Shown piece by piece: positions 43,055 through 46,389 of a stretch of DNA of 46,389 bases. The notes under the pieces were generated by a model. The model was not told where the DNA came from. It made no database searches and saw only the letters and a program-made list of their open reading frames with translations. How positions within the stretch are numbered: position 1 is the stretch's first letter; every line of letters starts with the position of its first letter. The stretch comes from XYA12-FULL-58-9 sp001798605 (GTDB lineage Bacteria > Myxococcota > XYA12-FULL-58-9), in assembly GCA_036736205.1 (NCBI GenBank), contig DAINMX010000024.1:1-46389 (forward strand), written 5' to 3'. The position numbers and the translations under genes were made by a program.

Positions 43055-43975
43055 CTAGGGCTGCAGATTGATCAAAGTCTGCTCGTCGTCTGCGTCGATG
43101 TACTCCACGTCCCGTTCACGTCTGAACCAGGTGCGTTGGCGCCGCGCATACACCCAAGTGCTGTGGACGATTCGCTCAGCGAGTCCTATGACAGGCTCGT
43201 TCCCCAACACCACGCTCGCGGCCTCCCGATAGCCCACTGATTGCATCGGTCGGCAGTCCACCGGCACTCCCTGTTTCAGCAAGCCTGACACCTCGTCGAG
43301 GAGCCCCTGAGCCAACATCTGCTCCGTTCGCCGAACAATGCGTTGGCGGAGAATGTTAGATGCGCGATGCAATAAAACAACGCGCATCGGCACGAGCTCA
43401 CGGGCAAAACCGTGGCGTGACCGCAAAATGCTTGCGGGCTCGCCGGTGTGCGCGTGTATCTCGAGTGCCCGGATGATGTGGACGAGATTTCTTGGTTCGG
43501 TGCTCTGTGCCGTCACCCAGTCGACCTCCTGCAGGCGTTGGTATAGAGCGCCGGGAGTCTCGGACTCCTGGGCCATGAGTCGTCGCCGCAACTCTTCGTT
43601 CGCAGGGGGGGCATCCACGAGCCCCCAACGCAGCGTGCGCAAATACAGGCCCGTGCCACCACAGAGGACCGGCGTTTTTCCCCTGCGCCTAATATCGTCA
43701 ATGGCGGCGTGGGCCAGCTCGCGGAAACGTTGTGCGTCAAAGGGTTCATCAAATCCGACGACATCAATGAGGTGGTGCGGAACCTGCCGCTGTTCGAGAG
43801 CGGTGGGCTTCGCACATCCGATTGCAAAACCGCGATAGACCTGCACCGAGTCGCAACTGATGATCTCCCCACCCACTCGCAGGGCGGCATGCATCGCTGC
43901 CCCTGTTTTCCCAGAGGCAGTTGGGCCCACCACAGCAAGGATGCGGTTTTCTGTTTTTTCCCTGCCCTCCGCCAT
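43055..43975 (-). CDS. miaA: tRNA dimethylallyltransferase
   Basis: A 306-residue enzyme that adds dimethylallyl to A37 of tRNAs reading U-starting codons. Walker-type VVGPTASGKT, DSVQVYRGF, PHHLID and FDAQRFRELA are family marks; the C-terminus shows VDCRPMQSVGYREA and YARRQRTWFRRE. The ATG overlaps the fabG stop by one base (TGATG), so the two are coupled. It is convergent with cmk. Confidence 0.96.
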   Translation of the reverse strand: MAEGREKTENRILAVVGPTASGKTGAAMHAALRVGGEIISCDSVQVYRGFAIGCAKPTALEQRQVPHHLIDVVGFDEPFDAQRFRELAHAAIDDIRRRGKTPVLCGGTGLYLRTLRWGLVDAPPANEELRRRLMAQESETPGALYQRLQEVDWVTAQSTEPRNLVHIIRALEIHAHTGEPASILRSRHGFARELVPMRVVLLHRASNILRQRIVRRTEQMLAQGLLDEVSGLLKQGVPVDCRPMQSVGYREAASVVLGNEPVIGLAERIVHSTWVYARRQRTWFRRERDVEYIDADDEQTLINLQP

Positions 43976-44709
43976 CAGGTATAGAGACCACCGTTGACGT
44001 TGATCACTTCGCCGGTGATGTACGCGGCGCCATCGGAGGCAAGGAACGCAACCACCGCCGCCACCTCCTCGGGCTTACCTGCGCGTTTGAGTGGAATGAG
44101 CGGTAGGATCTTCTCCTCGACATTCTGCTGCGATACCCCTGCCAGCATTTCGGTTTCGATAAATCCGGGAGCTACAGCGTTGACGAGGATGTTGCGGGCG
44201 GCAACCTCCAACGCCAGCGCTTTGGTTGCGCCGATCAAGCCAGCCTTGCTCGCGGAGTAGTTGACCTGACCGGCATTGCCCCGCAATCCCGCAGTTGAAG
44301 CTATACTGATGATCCGACCCGAGCGGCGACGCAACATCTGCCTAAGCACCGGGCGCGTCACCGAGTAGAAACTGCCAAGATTGGTGTTCAGCACTTTCTC
44401 CCAGGATTCGCGGCCCATGGTCGCAAAAAGGGTGTCACGCACCATGCCTGCGTTGTTAACCAGCACATCTGGGCACCCCGCTGAGTCCACCACCGCCGCG
44501 ACTTTCGACTCCGCATCGCTACCGGCACTGACGTCGAGCTCGATGATTCGGGCCTCCCGACCCTTGCCGCGGATTTCCGCCGCGACCTCGTTGGCATCGT
44601 CAACACGAGACCGGTAGGTGATGATGAGGTCGAATCCATCAGCTGCGAGACGGATGGCGATGGATCTGCCGATCCCGCGGCTGCCGCCTGTGACCATGGC
44701 GAGTGGCAT
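43975..44709 (-). CDS. fabG: 3-oxoacyl-ACP reductase (short-chain dehydrogenase)
   Basis: A 244-residue SDR enzyme. GGSRGIG at the N-terminus binds NADPH, NNAG is at about residue 87, and the catalytic Ser and YSASK lie near 140 and 154. AVAPGFIETEM and the end YITGEVINVNGG fit FabG, which reduces 3-oxoacyl-ACP in fatty acid synthesis. GGAGG five bases before the ATG at 44709 fixes the start. It lies between the ABC exporter pair and miaA, away from other fab genes. Confidence 0.93.
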   Translation of the reverse strand: MPLAMVTGGSRGIGRSIAIRLAADGFDLIITYRSRVDDANEVAAEIRGKGREARIIELDVSAGSDAESKVAAVVDSAGCPDVLVNNAGMVRDTLFATMGRESWEKVLNTNLGSFYSVTRPVLRQMLRRRSGRIISIASTAGLRGNAGQVNYSASKAGLIGATKALALEVAARNILVNAVAPGFIETEMLAGVSQQNVEEKILPLIPLKRAGKPEEVAAVVAFLASDGAAYITGEVINVNGGLYT

Positions 44710-44790
44710 GATTACCTCCGAACAATCAAGACGAAGACGTGTTGTACATCCACCCCAATGCTCAACACCAGCGCCGAAATCTGCGCGCAA

Positions 44791-45585
44791 CTACCTGCGC
44801 ACGAGGAGGTCGTGCCGTAGCCGGTGCTCACTGTCGAAAAGACGCCGCAGTGTCAGAAGAATCGCCAGGGTCCCGCCAGCTGCTGTCGAAGCGGCAATGA
44901 GGAAGATGATGAGGATCTGGTAACGGGCAGCCATGTCAGGGGGAGTGCCACCGAGAAGCTGACCGGTCATCATGCCGGGGATGGTGACGATACCCACAAC
45001 ACTCATGGTATTGAGAATCGGAATCATACCTGTCCGCAACGCTTCCGCCGCGACTGGACGTGCGGCTTCCCACCAAGTGGCACCGAATGCCAACATGGCT
45101 TCGACCCGGTCGCGTCCCTCGTCGAGTTCAGCGAGGCAGCGGTCGAGGCCAAGACTGATGCCGGTAAGGCTATTGCCGAGTATCATCCCGAGAAGTGGAA
45201 TCAGATAACGCGGCTCCCACCAGGGCTCGACTCCCACCAACACCGTAACAGCCAACAAGGTTGTCACCGTGGCCGACAGGGACAGCGCGAAGAAAGCATT
45301 GCGGCCGATGCCCCCATAGCTGCGCCCCACCCTGCGCACCGCCTCACGGGCGGCGAGGGAAATCATCAGCAGGCAAGTGGCACCAATAAGAAAGGGATTG
45401 CGCCACGCGAAGATCGGCACCAACAGGTAACCAAGCAAGAGCAACTGCACCACCGTTCGCAAGGAAGCGATCAAGAGCCTACGCTCGAGGCGAAGCCGTA
45501 GCCACAGAGACAAGCCGCCATTGATGGCGATGAGCGCGGCAGCCCCCGCCAGCCCCCACGCAGAGATTGGGACGGGACCCGTCAC
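44791..45585 (-). CDS. FetB-like ABC export permease (UPF0014)
   Basis: A 264-residue membrane protein with six or seven segments. LRTVVQLLLLGYLL and LIPLLGMILGNSLTGISLGLDR, then LNTMSVVGIVTIPGMMTGQLLGG, are the marks of the UPF0014/FetB family, linked to iron export and oxidative stress. The GTG start at 45585 overlaps the stop of the ATPase gene (GTGA), with GGAG nine bases upstream. Substrate is inferred, not shown. Confidence 0.9.
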   Translation of the reverse strand: MTGPVPISAWGLAGAAALIAINGGLSLWLRLRLERRLLIASLRTVVQLLLLGYLLVPIFAWRNPFLIGATCLLMISLAAREAVRRVGRSYGGIGRNAFFALSLSATVTTLLAVTVLVGVEPWWEPRYLIPLLGMILGNSLTGISLGLDRCLAELDEGRDRVEAMLAFGATWWEAARPVAAEALRTGMIPILNTMSVVGIVTIPGMMTGQLLGGTPPDMAARYQILIIFLIAASTAAGGTLAILLTLRRLFDSEHRLRHDLLVRR

Positions 45586-46187
45586 GGACTCAACTCCATC
45601 ACCCGTGTTCCCACTCTTCTCGCTTGTTCCGCATCGTGGGTGACCCACACAGCGGTGCAACCTCGAAGAGTCCTCTCCACGGTATCGACGACTGCGGCGT
45701 CGAGGGCTGAGGTGGGCTCATCCAAGAGCAGCACATCGGGCTCTTGGGACAGAGCCATAGCCAACAGCAATCGTTGCTGCTCGCCCCCAGAGAGTTTTGC
45801 AAACGGTTGTTGCCAGTTCTCTTTGGCCATCCCCCAACCCTGTGCAATCTCGACGGCATCACGGCCCCGCCGATGCGAAGCAAACCCTTGCACCTCACGA
45901 AGAAAATCTAGGGCGCAGCCCCGCAGAGGTGCTGGTCTCTGGCCAACGTAAACCACCCGCGATCGCCAGGTCGGCACGCCCATTCGTGGGGGCGACACGC
46001 CCTCGAGTTCGACTGAGCCGGCATCAGCGGGATCGAGCCATGCGAGTAGGCGCAACAGAAGCGTCTTACCTGCCCCGGATGGGGCCTGGACCACCACCAC
46101 CTCACCGCGGTTCACGGTCAGTGAGAGATCACTGAAGAGAACGCGCTCTCCCACACGGCGAGTCAATCCATGCGCACAAAAATACAC
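45582..46187 (-). CDS. FetA-like ABC transporter ATPase
   Basis: About 202 residues from the start used here. Walker A APSGAGKT lies near residue 33, the ABC signature LSGGEQQR and Walker B VLLLDEPTSALD follow, then H-loop VWVTHD. With the next gene it forms a two-part exporter like FetAB. The frame is open to a TTG at 46307; the 40 extra codons contain four Cys (DCQACAQTARGLTCG) but no typical ABC sequence, so a GTG at 46187 is preferred. Neither has a strong Shine-Dalgarno sequence. Confidence 0.88.
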   Translation of the reverse strand: MYFCAHGLTRRVGERVLFSDLSLTVNRGEVVVVQAPSGAGKTLLLRLLAWLDPADAGSVELEGVSPPRMGVPTWRSRVVYVGQRPAPLRGCALDFLREVQGFASHRRGRDAVEIAQGWGMAKENWQQPFAKLSGGEQQRLLLAMALSQEPDVLLLDEPTSALDAAVVDTVERTLRGCTAVWVTHDAEQARRVGTRVMELSP

Positions 46188-46331
46188 GCCGCAAGTTAAG
46201 CCTCGCGCGGTCTGCGCGCAAGCCTGGCAGTCGGTCACCTCGGTCACCGTAACAGTCGAAGACCGGGCAGCCCTAGATTCCCAAGCCTGTCTTGATGGCA
46301 GCGTCAACCCGATCTTGTCGTCCTGGCAGGT

Positions 46332-46360
46332 CAGTTAGCCAGGCCAGAGGGCCTGGACTG
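46332..46360. other. Inverted repeat upstream of the ABC genes
   Basis: CCAGGCC (46339-46345), four bases, GGCCTGG (46350-46356), with outer CAGT/ACTG arms after a three-base bulge: a stem of 11 pairs. A second AGGCCTGG follows at 46361-46368. It may be an operator or the end of a gene beyond the window. Confidence 0.35.
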
Positions 46361-46389
46361 AGGCCTGGCGGCACAGCCGCTTTGATGTG

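Noticed and set aside
1..46389. CRISPR arrays
   Set aside because: No regularly spaced repeats with spacers were seen; the only tandem repeat has two adjacent units and no spacer.

Overview
The window looks like chromosomal DNA of a GC-rich deltaproteobacterium in the wide sense, most likely Myxococcota or a relative. The reasons are: an infC-rpmI-rplT-pheS-pheT-ihfA-merR operon; a eukaryote-like Ser/Thr kinase next to an FHA-GAF-AAA+ sigma-54 activator; many large secreted lipoproteins with Cys-rich N-termini and carboxypeptidase-regulatory-like folds; and promoters of the TTGACC type. The species cannot be read from the sequence alone.

Layout. 1-983: a cut tRNA-Val(CAC), a small secreted ORF and an IS1634-type transposase remnant. 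1099-6502 (minus): pgi, an FHA-GGDEF diguanylate cyclase, mutL and an MFS transporter. 6562-11524 (minus): surE, a YqaA/DedA membrane protein, an NlpD-like LysM-M23 lipoprotein and a 783-residue lipoprotein. 11525-16252: a decayed accessory island ending at tRNA-Pro(GGG). It holds a 5'-truncated Gfo/Idh/MocA oxidoreductase, a frameshifted SPOR-like secreted protein, two copies of the same integrase C-terminal fragment (143 bp, about 97% identical) and, between them, a beta-propeller protein. 16484-17392: an M23 endopeptidase. 17433-23325 (minus): the translation and IHF operon, whose infC seems to start at a rare ATA codon behind a structured leader. 23442-24639 (minus): tRNA-Val(GAC) and a secreted protein. 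24803-26596 (minus): a long-chain acyl-CoA synthetase.

26807-34232 (plus) is the most coherent signalling block: Ser/Thr kinase, TPR membrane protein and an FHA-GAF-sigma-54 activator. An exact -24/-12 sigma-54 promoter match follows at 31606-31621, directly ahead of a three-gene envelope operon (two lipoproteins and a membrane-anchored protein). This suggests a kinase to FHA-activator to sigma-54 to lipoprotein circuit.

34229-38794 (minus) holds SCP2, a CaiB/AMACR-like CoA transferase, SAM hydrolase, a TrmA/RlmD-type rRNA methyltransferase, VanZ and a gamma-carbonic anhydrase, many with overlapping ends. 39001-41937 (plus) is a trio of exported proteins: an Ig-like protein, a LpoB/CsgG-like protein and a CsgG-like lipoprotein. 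42278-46187 holds cmk (plus) and then, on the minus strand, a FetAB-like ABC exporter, fabG and miaA.

Start codons were moved inward where a Shine-Dalgarno sequence, a stop/start overlap or family length argued for it. All functions are inferred by reading motifs; no database search was run.
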